From NCBI GenBank assembly GCA_014647935.1, contig BMQD01000013.1:62001-126000 (forward strand): 64,000 nucleotides of DNA, written 5' to 3'. Positions within the stretch are counted from its first letter, which is position 1, and every line of letters begins with the position of its first letter. Below are positions 45,080-54,818 of this stretch, piece after piece. The notes beneath the pieces were generated by a model, which worked only from the letters and a program-made list of their open reading frames with translations, was not told where the DNA came from and searched no databases. Both the position numbers and the translations under genes were made by a program. The DNA is from Planomonospora parontospora (lineage in GTDB: Bacteria; Actinomycetota; Actinomycetes; Streptosporangiales; Streptosporangiaceae).

Positions 45080-46018
45080 ATGCATACCACCCAGCAGCCG
45101 CTCGACGACATGCTCCGCCCCTCCGAGGAGGTGGCCGAGGCGCTGGCGCAGGGTTCCCCCGTCGTGGCCCTCGAGTCCACGATCATCTCGCACGGCCTCC
45201 CCCAGCCCCGCAACCTGGAAGTCGCGGCCGAGCTGGAGGAGATCGTCCGCGAGGAGGGGGCCGTGCCCGCGACCATCGCGGTGCTGGACGGGGTCGCACG
45301 CATCGGCCTGGACTCCGCCGGGCTCGAGCGGATCGCCACCGGGTCCGGTCTGCGCAAGCTGGGCTTCCGCGATCTGCCCCTCGCCGCGGCGCTGGAGGCG
45401 AGCGGCGCGACCACGGTCTCGGCGACGTCGTTCCTGGCCGCCCGGGCCGGCATCCGCGTCTTCGCCACCGGCGGGCTCGGCGGCGTCCACCGCGAGTGGA
45501 ACGCCACCCAGGACGAGTCGGCCGACCTCGACGCGCTCAGCCGTACCCGCATCACCGTCGTGTGCGCGGGGGTGAAGTCGATTCTGGACGTCCCGGCCAC
45601 TCTGCAGCGGCTGGAGACCCGGGGCGTCACCGTCGCGGGGTTCCGCACCGACGAGTTCCCCGGTTTCTACCTGCACACCTCCGGCGAGCCGGTCGAGTGG
45701 CGGATCGAGACCCCGGACGAGGCCGCCGCCGCGATGCGGGCCCAGGACGCCCTCGGCGGCCCGGAGACCGCCCTGATCGTGGCCAACCCGGTCCCCCGCG
45801 ATCAGCAGCTCGACCCGGAGCTGCACGACCGCGTGCTCGCCGAGGCCCTCGCCGCGGCGGAGCGGGAGAAGGTCACCGGCCAGGCGATCACCCCGTTCCT
45901 CCTCGGCTACCTGGTGCGCGGCACCGGCGGCGCCTCGCTGGAGGCGAACCTGGCCGCCGTGCGCGGGAACGTCCGCCTGGCCGCGAGGATCGCCCGGTCC
46001 TGGAGCGGGGAGGACTGA
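45080..46018 (+). CDS. psuG: Pseudouridine-5'-phosphate glycosidase
   Basis: Cleaves the C-C bond of pseudouridine 5'-phosphate to uracil and ribose 5-phosphate. 312 residues with family motifs VVALESTIISHGLPQP (Glu32), ATGGLGGVHREW, VVCAGVKSILDVPATLE-like (catalytic Lys in AGVKS), FRTDEFPGFYL and QAITPFLLGYL. ATG at 45080 with GGAG somewhat distant (13 nt). Followed 6 nt later by the kinase that makes its substrate. Confidence 0.94.
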   Translation: MHTTQQPLDDMLRPSEEVAEALAQGSPVVALESTIISHGLPQPRNLEVAAELEEIVREEGAVPATIAVLDGVARIGLDSAGLERIATGSGLRKLGFRDLPLAAALEASGATTVSATSFLAARAGIRVFATGGLGGVHREWNATQDESADLDALSRTRITVVCAGVKSILDVPATLQRLETRGVTVAGFRTDEFPGFYLHTSGEPVEWRIETPDEAAAAMRAQDALGGPETALIVANPVPRDQQLDPELHDRVLAEALAAAEREKVTGQAITPFLLGYLVRGTGGASLEANLAAVRGNVRLAARIARSWSGED

Positions 46019-46024
46019 CACCCC

Positions 46025-47059
46025 GTGAAGGACACCGAGGGGCCCGGGAGGACCGAGGGGCCCGGGAACGCCCGGGACGCTGCGGGCGCCGGGGACGCTG
46101 CGGGCGCCGCGGGCGGCAGGGGCCTGCTGGTGGTCGGCGACGTGGTCACCGACGTCGTCGCGCTGCACGGCCAGGCCGGGTTCGCCGGTCTGGCCGCCGG
46201 CACGGACACCGCCGCCGACATCGAGCTGCGCCCGGGCGGTTCGGGGGCCAACACCGCCGCCTGGGCCGCCCGCCTGGGCGCGGACGTGCGGTTCCTGGCC
46301 CGGGTCGGCGCCGACACCGGCGGCTGGCACGAGGCGGAGCTGCGGCGGGCCGGGGTCCGGCCGCACCTGCGCACGGACCCGGAACGGCCGACCGCCGTGG
46401 TGATCGCCGTGGTCGACGGGACCGGGGAGCGGTCCATGCTCACCAACCGGGGCGCGGGCGGGCGCCTGGGCGTGGCCGACTGGGACCCGGTCCTGCTCGA
46501 CGGGGTGGCCCACCTGCACCTGTCCGGCTATCTCCTCTTCGCCGAGCCCGGCCTGCTGCTGGCCCGCCTGGTCCTGGCCGAGGCCGGCCGGCGCGGCCTG
46601 TCCAGCAGCGTGGACCCCGCCTCGACGGGTTTCCTGCGGGCCTTCGGGACCGAGCGGTTCGTCCGCGAGACCGCACCGGCCGGGCTGGTGATCCCCAACC
46701 GGGACGAGGCGCTGCTGCTGACCGGCGAGACCTCCGCCGAGCGGGCGGCCGAGCGGCTCAGCCTCCGGTACGGCGCGGCGGCGGTGAAACTCGGCTCACA
46801 GGGGGCCGTGCTGGCCCGGCGGGGACGTCTCGTCGCCCGGGTCCCGGGTGTCGCCGCCCAGGCCGTGGACTCCACCGGGGCGGGGGACGCGTTCGCCGCC
46901 GGGCTGCTGACGGCCCTGCTGACGGGGGCCGATGACGAGGCCGCGTTGGAAGCCGGGAGCCGGGCCGGCGCCGAAGCTGTTACGGTCATCGGTGGTCGTC
47001 CGCGTATCCTACGGTCTGATCTGGGTTCCAACCAGCTTTACCCTCTTAAGACCAATTGA
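46025..47059 (+). CDS. psuK: PfkB-family carbohydrate kinase, probable pseudouridine kinase
   Basis: 344-residue ribokinase-like enzyme with GGSGANTAAWAARLGADV (substrate/Gly motif) and the catalytic signature DSTGAGDAFAAGLL (Asp as base). The first 30 residues are a low-complexity EGPG/AAGAGDAAG stretch. Its place 6 nt after psuG argues for pseudouridine phosphorylation (PsuK), although the sequence alone fits the wider sugar-kinase family. GTG start. Confidence 0.85.
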   Translation: MKDTEGPGRTEGPGNARDAAGAGDAAGAAGGRGLLVVGDVVTDVVALHGQAGFAGLAAGTDTAADIELRPGGSGANTAAWAARLGADVRFLARVGADTGGWHEAELRRAGVRPHLRTDPERPTAVVIAVVDGTGERSMLTNRGAGGRLGVADWDPVLLDGVAHLHLSGYLLFAEPGLLLARLVLAEAGRRGLSSSVDPASTGFLRAFGTERFVRETAPAGLVIPNRDEALLLTGETSAERAAERLSLRYGAAAVKLGSQGAVLARRGRLVARVPGVAAQAVDSTGAGDAFAAGLLTALLTGADDEAALEAGSRAGAEAVTVIGGRPRILRSDLGSNQLYPLKTN

Positions 47060-47123
47060 TAGCTTGCGGCGTAGGCTGCACCATTAGCCACATGCGTCAC
47101 TTTGGGGAGGTTGCGGTCAACCG

Positions 47124-48833
47124 ATGGATGCCGAGTCATCGATCTGCCTGAGTGATCTGGTCCCGGCCCTGCGCTGGAGCCGTCAGCAGCAGGTCGCCGA
47201 AGCCCTGGCCGACCCCCGCCTGCCGGCGGGCTGGTGGTCCTCCGTCACCCTCCCCAAGGCCCTCGGCACCGCCGGGCTCGACTGGGTCTGCGACCGGCTG
47301 GCCCGGCTCTCGGTCGCCCGGTGGGAGCACCTGCCGCTGAGCGACGTGCTGCCCGCCCTGCACGTGCACACCGTCGACCCCACCCTCCCCGGCTGGCCGG
47401 AGCCCGCGCGCTCGGCCATCGCCGGTCTGGGCGGCTGGTCCCGGCTGCGCCGCCTGACCGCCGGCGACCTCACCGGATCCGCCGTGCCCGCCTCCCCCGA
47501 GGTGGTGGTCACCGCGATGTTCCGCGAGGTGCTCGGCCGGATCCCGGGTCTCACCGAGCAGGCCGCACCGGCCGCGTCCGCCGCCGCACAGGCCGCCCCG
47601 GCCGTCGCACAGGCCGCTCCCGCCTCGCCCGCCGTCTCCTCTCCGCCGACCGTCCCGGTGCCGGCCCAGGCCCCGCCGACCGTCCCGGTGCCCGCGCAGG
47701 CCACGTCCCCCGCGCAGACCGCCCCGGCCCCGCTGCCCCAGCGGCCCGTCCCGGCGGCCCCGCCCCGGGTCGACATCAGCGACTACCCGCTGGTGCGCCT
47801 GGTGGACAACATGTTCCGCGACTGGAGCCCGCTGGAGCGGGCCGTCGCCGTGGACCGCCTGTTCGCCGTCGACCCGATCAGCCTGCGCGCGCTGGCGCAC
47901 AAGCTCAACGCCGACCTGGGCGCCCTCTCGGCGGCCCAGCGCGCCGCCGAGGAGCGCATCCTGCTCTGGCTGCGCTCCTCCGAGTCGGCCCCGCTGACCG
48001 GCCACATGTTCGGCCTCACCGAGTGGCTGGGCGCCGCCGCCACCGAGGACCAGCTCATCGGCGCCGACCCCGCGCACCCCGTCGAGGTCCCCGCGCTCGG
48101 CACCCCGCTCTGGCGGGTCCTGGTCACCCTCATGCCCGACCGGCGGCTCCAGGACGGCTGGCTCGTCGTCGGCGACCTGGGCGGCCTGCGGGAGCGGACC
48201 ACCCAGCTGCTCGCGAGCAAACCGGACGACGCCGACGTCTTCGCGCTCATGGAGCACCAGCTCGGCATCCGCACCCACTCCGCGCAGGCGTGGCTGGACG
48301 CGCTCGCCGCGTCCGCGGCGCCCGGGGAGTCCTCCGCCGCGTCCGACGGCACGGGCACCAAGCAGCTGCCCCGCCGTACGCCGGGGGCCAACGGCCACCA
48401 CCGCGGCGGCCAGCCGATCCCCCAGGTCGACGCCGGCTCGATCGACCCCCGCGCCGCCCTGGCGGCGCTCTCGGCGCTGTCCGGCAACAGCCGGCCGCAC
48501 CTGATCACCAGCCAGCGGGAGCGCGCCCCGATGCCCCCGCCGCCCAACCCGGCCACCGATCCCAGCCGCTGGCAGCGGATCGAGGTCACCAGCGAGCACC
48601 TGCGCGGGGCGCCGGTGGCCGTGCCCGAGGGGTATGCCACCCGGCTCGGGATGCGCCCCGGCACGCTGCTGTCGGTGACCGGCCCCGGCGACAACGCGGT
48701 GGTCCTCGTCTGGCGGGACCACCCGGTCTTCGACTCGCTGCAGCCCGTGCTGATGCGCCTGAACGCCCGGCCGGGCGACCAGGTCTACGTAACCGTGGAC
48801 GGCTACCGCCTGGAGGCCCAGCTGCCCAGCTGA
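47124..48833 (+). CDS. Unrecognised 569-residue protein with possible sigma-region-4-like segment
   Basis: No family recognised. N-terminal domain (about 1-125) is Trp-rich and ends in LGGWSRLRRLTAGDLTG, which recalls helix-hairpin-helix elements such as the RNA polymerase alpha C-terminal domain. An Ala/Pro-rich linker with APPTVPVPAQA repeats spans 145-215. Residues 233-285 (DWSPLERAVAVDRLFAVDP, SLRALAHKLNADLGALSAAQ) look like a sigma-70 region 4 helix-turn-helix. The C-terminal ~95 residues form a beta-rich domain (GYATRLGMRPGTLLSVTG, RLNARPGDQVYVTVDGYR). ATG with GGGGAGG 14 nt upstream. Probably a transcription-related or nucleic-acid-binding protein. Confidence 0.75.
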   Translation: MDAESSICLSDLVPALRWSRQQQVAEALADPRLPAGWWSSVTLPKALGTAGLDWVCDRLARLSVARWEHLPLSDVLPALHVHTVDPTLPGWPEPARSAIAGLGGWSRLRRLTAGDLTGSAVPASPEVVVTAMFREVLGRIPGLTEQAAPAASAAAQAAPAVAQAAPASPAVSSPPTVPVPAQAPPTVPVPAQATSPAQTAPAPLPQRPVPAAPPRVDISDYPLVRLVDNMFRDWSPLERAVAVDRLFAVDPISLRALAHKLNADLGALSAAQRAAEERILLWLRSSESAPLTGHMFGLTEWLGAAATEDQLIGADPAHPVEVPALGTPLWRVLVTLMPDRRLQDGWLVVGDLGGLRERTTQLLASKPDDADVFALMEHQLGIRTHSAQAWLDALAASAAPGESSAASDGTGTKQLPRRTPGANGHHRGGQPIPQVDAGSIDPRAALAALSALSGNSRPHLITSQRERAPMPPPPNPATDPSRWQRIEVTSEHLRGAPVAVPEGYATRLGMRPGTLLSVTGPGDNAVVLVWRDHPVFDSLQPVLMRLNARPGDQVYVTVDGYRLEAQLPS

Positions 48834-48973
48834 CCACCGCGCCCGCTCGACCCGGGGCGGGGACCGGGAATCCGGCCGAGGCGCCGGTACGGCAGGCGGG
48901 CGGGCCCACTCGCACGTCCCGCCATGGCCGGGGCTGAACGCTCCGCCGAGATCCCCCGTGTCCCGAGGTCCCG

Positions 48974-49150
48974 TTGCGTCCCGGCTCTGTCACCCGCGCC
49001 GCCACCGTCACCGACGGTGTCTTCGCCCCCGGCCACCTGGGCGAACCCACCCAGCGCCCGCCGTTCGAGCTGATCGACGCGGTGCCGGCCGACACCGGGC
49101 GGCATTCTCACGGCGATGCCGGTCGCAGGGCTCTTGGCGGGGCCGCGTGA
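48974..49150 (+). pseudogene. IS4-family transposase N-terminal remnant
   Basis: The frame from TTG 48974 reads ...VTDGVFAPGHLGEPTQ..PPFELIDAV, which matches the conserved N-terminal segment of actinobacterial IS4-type transposases (usually GVFAPGHLGELT and VPFEMVD). Only about 35 residues look homologous, then the frame ends at 49150 without the DDE domain. A decayed insertion. The rest of 48834-49160 contains no gene. Confidence 0.6.
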
Positions 49151-49160
49151 GGCCGGGGAC

Positions 49161-49724
49161 TCAGGGTTCGTCGGCAGGGAAGGCGAACATCCGGATGTAC
49201 AGGGGCCGCGCATCCGGCGGCGCGTCCTGCACCCGGGGGCTGTACTTGAGCAGCAGCGCGATGTAGGCGTCGAAGAACTCGGCGAACTCTTCCTTGGTCA
49301 TCCGGCCGAGACCGCGCGAGCCCTTGGCCCAGTCGGGATCGCGCCGGTACGCCTCGGGGAAGCGCTCCAGCAGCGCCCGGTCCTCCTCGAAGCCGACGCG
49401 GTGGAACTCCTCCAGCACCGGGCGGTCCTCGGGCGCGAGCTGCCCGGGGGTCGGTGCGCGCATGTCGCGTGGGCTCTCGGTCCTGCGCCACCAGCGCTCC
49501 CGGCCGGCCGAGCGTTCCGGGATCTCCTCGATGAAGCCGCACTTCTCCAGCTGCCGCAGGTGGTAGCTGGTCGTGCCGGTCTTCGCGCCGAGCCGCTCGC
49601 CGATCGTCGTGGAGGTCGCGGGCCCGTGGATGTTGAGGTGGCGCAGGATGAGGCGCCGCATGGGGTGGGCCAGCGCCTTGAGGCGGGCCGGGTCGTCGAG
49701 CAGGAACGGCTCCTCGTCCTTCAT
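49161..49724 (-). CDS. ArsR-like winged-helix regulator
   Basis: 187 residues with an N-terminal HTH_20/ArsR-type domain (ARLKALAHPMRRLILRHL, IGERLGAKTGTTSYHLRQLE) and a longer C-terminal region with no clear metal site. Start at ATG 49724 with AGGGTGAT upstream; the GTG at 49733 is an alternative. Two identical TATCTGCAGA boxes lie between it and the divergent hydrolase gene, so it likely represses both. Confidence 0.88.
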   Translation of the reverse strand: MKDEEPFLLDDPARLKALAHPMRRLILRHLNIHGPATSTTIGERLGAKTGTTSYHLRQLEKCGFIEEIPERSAGRERWWRRTESPRDMRAPTPGQLAPEDRPVLEEFHRVGFEEDRALLERFPEAYRRDPDWAKGSRGLGRMTKEEFAEFFDAYIALLLKYSPRVQDAPPDARPLYIRMFAFPADEP

Positions 49725-49751
49725 GAGGATCACCCTAGTCCTTCAGAACGA

Positions 49752-49789
49752 TATCTGCAGAGAAGTCTTTGCCGAGAGTTATCTGCAGA
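49752..49789. promoter_or_regulatory. Twin TATCTGCAGA operators in a divergent promoter
   Basis: Two identical copies (49752-49761, 49780-49789), each with the palindromic core TCTGCAGA, 28 bp apart. The second sits between TTGCCG (49769-49774) and TAATCT (49791-49796), a plausible -35/-10 pair with 16-bp spacing for the hydrolase gene. Confidence 0.7.
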
Positions 49790-49803
49790 TTAATCTCGGC
49801 GAT

Positions 49804-51279
49804 ATGCGTCGAATCGCCCTGGCCACCGGCCTCGCCCTCACCCTGACGACCACCCCTGCAGTGCCTCTCGCAGTGCCCCCCGCAGCCGCCGTCGCCGCCC
49901 GGCCGCCCTCCGCCGTCGTGCCCGCGCCCGTCCCCGGGGAGGCGACGGTCGCCGTTCCCGCCGACCTGACCGGAAGGGAGGTGAGTTTCCCGGGCGGCGG
50001 CGGCCTCACCCTGCACGGCACCGTGCTGTCGCCGGTGAAGGCGTCGCCGGGGCGGCCCGGCGTGGTGCTCGTCCACGGGGCCGGCACCGGCACACCGCGC
50101 GCCAAGCTCCTGGGCGAGGCCGTGGGGTTCGCCCGCAGAGGCATGTCCGTGCTGGTCTACGACAAGAGGTCGGAGGGCTACTCGCTCTTCCAGCGGTCCT
50201 ACTCGACGCTCGCGGACGACGCGCTGGGCGCGGTGGCCGCGTTGCGGGCGCAGCCGGGTGTGGACCCGGCGAAGGTGGGCGTCTGGGGGCTCAGTGAGGG
50301 CGGTTGGGTCGTGCCCCTCGCGGCCTCCCGCTCGCAGGACGTCGCCTTCGTCGTGGTCGTCGGCGCCAACGCGCTCGCGCCGCTGCGGCAGCAGACCTGG
50401 GCCGTCGCCGCGGGCCTGCGCAAGGCGGGGGTGGCGGGGTCGCTGGTGGACCGGGCCGAGCCGAATCTGTACCGGACGATCGCCGACGGCGGCATGTTCC
50501 CCGAGCCCTGGTACGATCCCGAGCCGGTCCTCGCCGCGGTGCGGCAGCCGGTGCTCGCCATCTGGGGGGTCCACGACCTGCTGACGCCGCCCAAGGAGAC
50601 TCCGCCGATCTTCGCCCGGGCGCTGGAGAAGGGCGGCAACCGGCACTACACGATCCGGTTCTTCCCCGGGGCGGACCACGCCGCCCATCTCACCCCCGAC
50701 GGCGGTGTCACCCGGTTGCCCGCCCTCGCTCCCGGCTACGCCGACCTGGTCGGCTCCTGGGTCCAGGAGGTCGTCTCGGGACGGCCGCCGCTGGCGAGCA
50801 CGTCGGGTCCCGCACCCGAGCAGGCGACGCCGACCGTGCCGGTGGACCGTCCGGCGCCGTGGGAGTCGGCGCCGGTGCAGCTGGCCGTGATGCTGCTGCT
50901 GGTCGTCGCGTTCGCCGCCTACCCGTTGACCGCCCTCGTCCGCCGGCTGCGCGGGCGGCCCCGTACGGCCAGGCCGGCCGCGCCGCGCGTGCTGAGCGCC
51001 GCCGGGCTGGTCGCGGTGCTCGGGTCCTTCGCCTTCCTGGCCTACCTGATCATGACCGGAGGCAAGCTGGCCGCGCCGGGGCCGGTGCTGCTCGGCCGCC
51101 CGGTCGTCTGGCTCGCCTTGCAGGCCTCGGCGCTGACCACGGTGGCCACCTCCGTATGGACGGTCCGGGCGTGGCGGAAGGCGGAGACGAGGAGCGAGCG
51201 GGTCCGCCTCGGCCTCCTGATCACCGGAGGCGCCGCCTTCCTCCCGTGGGCGCTCTACTGGGGCCTGCTGCTCCCCTGA
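49804..51279 (+). CDS. Alpha/beta hydrolase with C-terminal membrane domain
   Basis: 491 residues. Signal sequence at 1-30, then an extracellular alpha/beta hydrolase with nucleophile Ser in VGVWGLSEGGW, acid Asp in IWGVHDLLTPP and His in PGADHAAH. The C-terminal third (about 360-491) has four TM helices. ATG lies 7 nt after a TAATCT -10 box with no ribosome site, so probably leaderless. Repressed by the divergent ArsR-like protein, by inference. Substrate unknown. Confidence 0.88.
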   Translation: MRRIALATGLALTLTTTPAVPLAVPPAAAVAARPPSAVVPAPVPGEATVAVPADLTGREVSFPGGGGLTLHGTVLSPVKASPGRPGVVLVHGAGTGTPRAKLLGEAVGFARRGMSVLVYDKRSEGYSLFQRSYSTLADDALGAVAALRAQPGVDPAKVGVWGLSEGGWVVPLAASRSQDVAFVVVVGANALAPLRQQTWAVAAGLRKAGVAGSLVDRAEPNLYRTIADGGMFPEPWYDPEPVLAAVRQPVLAIWGVHDLLTPPKETPPIFARALEKGGNRHYTIRFFPGADHAAHLTPDGGVTRLPALAPGYADLVGSWVQEVVSGRPPLASTSGPAPEQATPTVPVDRPAPWESAPVQLAVMLLLVVAFAAYPLTALVRRLRGRPRTARPAAPRVLSAAGLVAVLGSFAFLAYLIMTGGKLAAPGPVLLGRPVVWLALQASALTTVATSVWTVRAWRKAETRSERVRLGLLITGGAAFLPWALYWGLLLP

Positions 51280-51379
51280 GCGGGGACCCCCCGATCCTCA
51301 TTCGGCGGACCGGCTCACGCGTACGCGGGACCGGTCCGAGACGCGGCCCCGTACCGGTGCCGCACCCCGCGGACGGGGT

Positions 51380-51424
51380 CCGGTACGGCCCGCGGGGATG
51401 CGCGTCGGACGCGGGCCGTACCGG
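51380..51424. terminator. Strong convergent terminator hairpin
   Basis: Perfect 14-bp stem CCGGTACGGCCCGC/GCGGGCCGTACCGG with a 17-nt loop, between the hydrolase and the convergent cellulase gene. Confidence 0.75.
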
Positions 51425-51442
51425 GGTCCCGGGCTCCGCCCG

Positions 51443-52840
<1,398 letters not shown>

Positions 52841-52972
52841 TCACGCGCGGTTTCCCGCTCACCTCGCGACCCTCTGAGCTGTGCGAACGGCTTTCATGAG
52901 GGATGAAAATTTCACCGCGGACGACGGCACGCGGACTCCGGCCCGTTCGGCGGCGGCCGCGTCGCGGCCGGA

Positions 52973-53011
52973 AGGATCGGGTCACGGGTTCCGCAGCCGT
53001 GACCCGATCCT
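52973..53011 (-). terminator. Terminator after the DUF6157 gene
   Basis: 15-bp perfect stem (AGGATCGGGTCACGG and complement) with a 9-nt loop, 35 nt past the DUF6157 stop on the minus strand. Confidence 0.7.
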
Positions 53012-53045
53012 CCCGGTCTCCCGGCGAGCACGGACCGCGCGAGGA

Positions 53046-53474
53046 TCAGCCCCGGCGGGAGCGCATGGCTCTGCGGACCGTGACGTCCGGGACCGAGCCT
53101 CCGGCGATCCGCCGGTAGTCCTCCGACTCCATCGGGCACAGCGTGATGCGGCCCCGTGCGTCGAACAGCAGGCCCCAGCCGTACTTCTTCGGCAGGGGCG
53201 AGGCCCGCAGGCACGCCTGGGGCTTCGCGAAGAAACGTGCCCGCAGCTCCGCGCGCTCGGCCTCCGGCACCGCGCCGAGGCCCTCCTGCCGCCTCAGCCA
53301 GGTCTCGAACAGCACGTCCTCCTGGGTCAGCTCGCCCGGACCGTCCGAGAGCATCTCGAACTGCACGACGGCGATCGTCCTCTTCCCGTCCCGGCCCGGG
53401 GGCGGCACCGTGCTCTCGTCGACCGGGCAGTCCTCGGCGACCGCGATGAGCGTGTCGTAGTAGTTGAGATCCAC
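53046..53474 (-). CDS. DUF6157 family protein
   Basis: 142-residue protein matching the DUF6157 pattern: MDLNYYDTLIAVAEDCPVDE at the N-terminus, a middle LRARFFAKPQACLRASPLPKKYGWG and the C-terminal DARGRITLCPMESEDYRR. Function is unknown. GTG start with GGGGGT just upstream. Divergent from the HTH/Clp-N gene, and may share its operator region (125 bp between starts). Confidence 0.85.
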   Translation of the reverse strand: MDLNYYDTLIAVAEDCPVDESTVPPPGRDGKRTIAVVQFEMLSDGPGELTQEDVLFETWLRRQEGLGAVPEAERAELRARFFAKPQACLRASPLPKKYGWGLLFDARGRITLCPMESEDYRRIAGGSVPDVTVRRAMRSRRG

Positions 53475-53552
53475 ACCCCCATGATGCCGGAGCGGCCGCC
53501 GGGCGGGCCAGCCCCGGACCTCGCCGCTCCGGGGCGGGACAGCCGCGAAATC

Positions 53553-53597
53553 GTCAACCCCGGGTTGACGCTACAGCATCGTCAACCTATGGTTGAC
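53553..53597. promoter_or_regulatory. Twin 17-bp palindromes on the HTH/Clp-N promoter
   Basis: GTCAACCCCGGGTTGAC (53553-53569) and GTCAACCTATGGTTGAC (53581-53597): identical arms, different 3-nt centres, 28 bp apart. TTGACG at 53565 and TATGGT at 53589 inside them look like -35 and -10 (18-bp spacer), with the ATG 5 nt after the -10. Confidence 0.8.
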
Positions 53598-53599
53598 GC

Positions 53600-54340
53600 A
53601 TGACGAAACCCGTCCGGCTCACCAGCCCAGTCCGGCTCGACGACCTCATCGAGGCCATCAAGAAGGCCCACTCCGACGCCCTCGACCAGCTCTCCGACGC
53701 GGTCATCGCCGCCGATGCCCTCGGAGAGGTGGCCGACCACCTGATCGGCCACTTCGTGGACCAGGCGCGGCGCTCGGGCGCGTCCTGGACGGACATCGGC
53801 AGGAGCATGGGCGTCAGCAAGCAGGCGGCCCAGAAGCGCTTCGTCCCGAAGACCCCCGGCGACCCCTCGGACCTCGACCCCGACCAGGGGTTCCAGCGCT
53901 TCACCCCCCGGGCGAGGAACGTCGTGATGGCGGCGACGAACGAGGCCAAAGCGGCGGGCAACCCCGAGATCGGCCCCGCGCACCTGGTGCTGGGGCTGCT
54001 GAGCGAGCCGGAGGCGATCGCCGCCGGGCTGTTCGTCGCGCGGGGCGTGCCCCTGGAGACCGTACGGCAGGCCGCCGTCGCGGCGCTGCCTCCTGCGGCC
54101 GAGCAGGTGCCCGACCTCGTCCCGTACGGCCCCCAGGCCCGCAAGGCCCTGGAGCTCACGTTCCGGGAGGCCCTGCGGCTGGGCCACAACTACATCGGGA
54201 CCGAGCACATCCTGCTCGCGCTGCTGGAGCTCGAGGACGGCACGGGCGTGCTCTCCGGCCTCGGCGTCACCAAGGCCGCCGCGGAGGCCCACATCAGCGA
54301 GGCCCTCGCCGCCGCGGTCGCGGCCCGCGCGCAGGAGTGA
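53600..54340 (+). CDS. HTH protein with two Clp N-terminal repeats
   Basis: 246 residues. Residues 1-85 carry a helix-turn-helix (SWTDIGRSMGVSKQAAQKRF at about 62-81); the rest has two Clp N-terminal repeats (RFTPRARNVVMAATNEAKAA, IGPAHLVLGLL; and YGPQARKALELTFREALRLG, IGTEHILLALL). There is no ATPase module, so it is not a chaperone itself; it could couple DNA binding to Clp substrate recognition. No ribosome site; probably leaderless. The twin palindromes over its promoter suggest autoregulation. Confidence 0.85.
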   Translation: MTKPVRLTSPVRLDDLIEAIKKAHSDALDQLSDAVIAADALGEVADHLIGHFVDQARRSGASWTDIGRSMGVSKQAAQKRFVPKTPGDPSDLDPDQGFQRFTPRARNVVMAATNEAKAAGNPEIGPAHLVLGLLSEPEAIAAGLFVARGVPLETVRQAAVAALPPAAEQVPDLVPYGPQARKALELTFREALRLGHNYIGTEHILLALLELEDGTGVLSGLGVTKAAAEAHISEALAAAVAARAQE

Positions 54341-54413
54341 CCCCGGCGGGGACCGGCGGCAGCCGCTGAACGGCCTGCGGGCGCCGCCGCGTCCCTGCGC
54401 ACCGGAAGCACCT

Positions 54414-54818
54414 ATGATCACGGGGATGCGGATCGACCTGGTCACGATCGTCGTGGACGACTACGACCGAGCCCTCGAGTTCTTCACCGGCGCCCTGAGG
54501 TTCGAGCCGGCCGAGGACTCGCCGTCCCTGACGAACGACGGCCGGCCGAAGCGGTGGGTCGTCGTCCGGCCGCCCGGCGGAGGGACCGGCCTCCTGCTCG
54601 CCCGGGCGGACGGCGAACGCCAGCGCGCCGCCGTCGGCGACCAGGTCGCCGGCAGAGTGGGGTTCTTCCTGCGGGTGGACGACTTCGACGCGGCCCACCG
54701 GCGGATGACGGCGGCCGGGGTTGAGTTCGTGACCGCGCCGCGCACGGAGCCCTACGGCCGGATCGCCGTGTTCCTGGACGTCGCCGGCAACCGGTGGGAC
54801 CTGCTCGGCCCGGCCTGA
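54414..54818 (+). CDS. VOC/glyoxalase-fold protein
   Basis: 134 residues, two beta-alpha-beta-beta-beta modules: IDLVTIVVDDYDRALEFFTG at the start and FFLRVDDFDAAHRRMTAAGV in the second half, ending FLDVAGNRWDLLGPA. Members include glyoxalases and dioxygenases; the metal-binding His/Glu set is not obvious here, so function is open. ATG with GGAAG 5 nt upstream; a second ATG 12 nt downstream is possible. Confidence 0.85.
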   Translation: MITGMRIDLVTIVVDDYDRALEFFTGALRFEPAEDSPSLTNDGRPKRWVVVRPPGGGTGLLLARADGERQRAAVGDQVAGRVGFFLRVDDFDAAHRRMTAAGVEFVTAPRTEPYGRIAVFLDVAGNRWDLLGPA

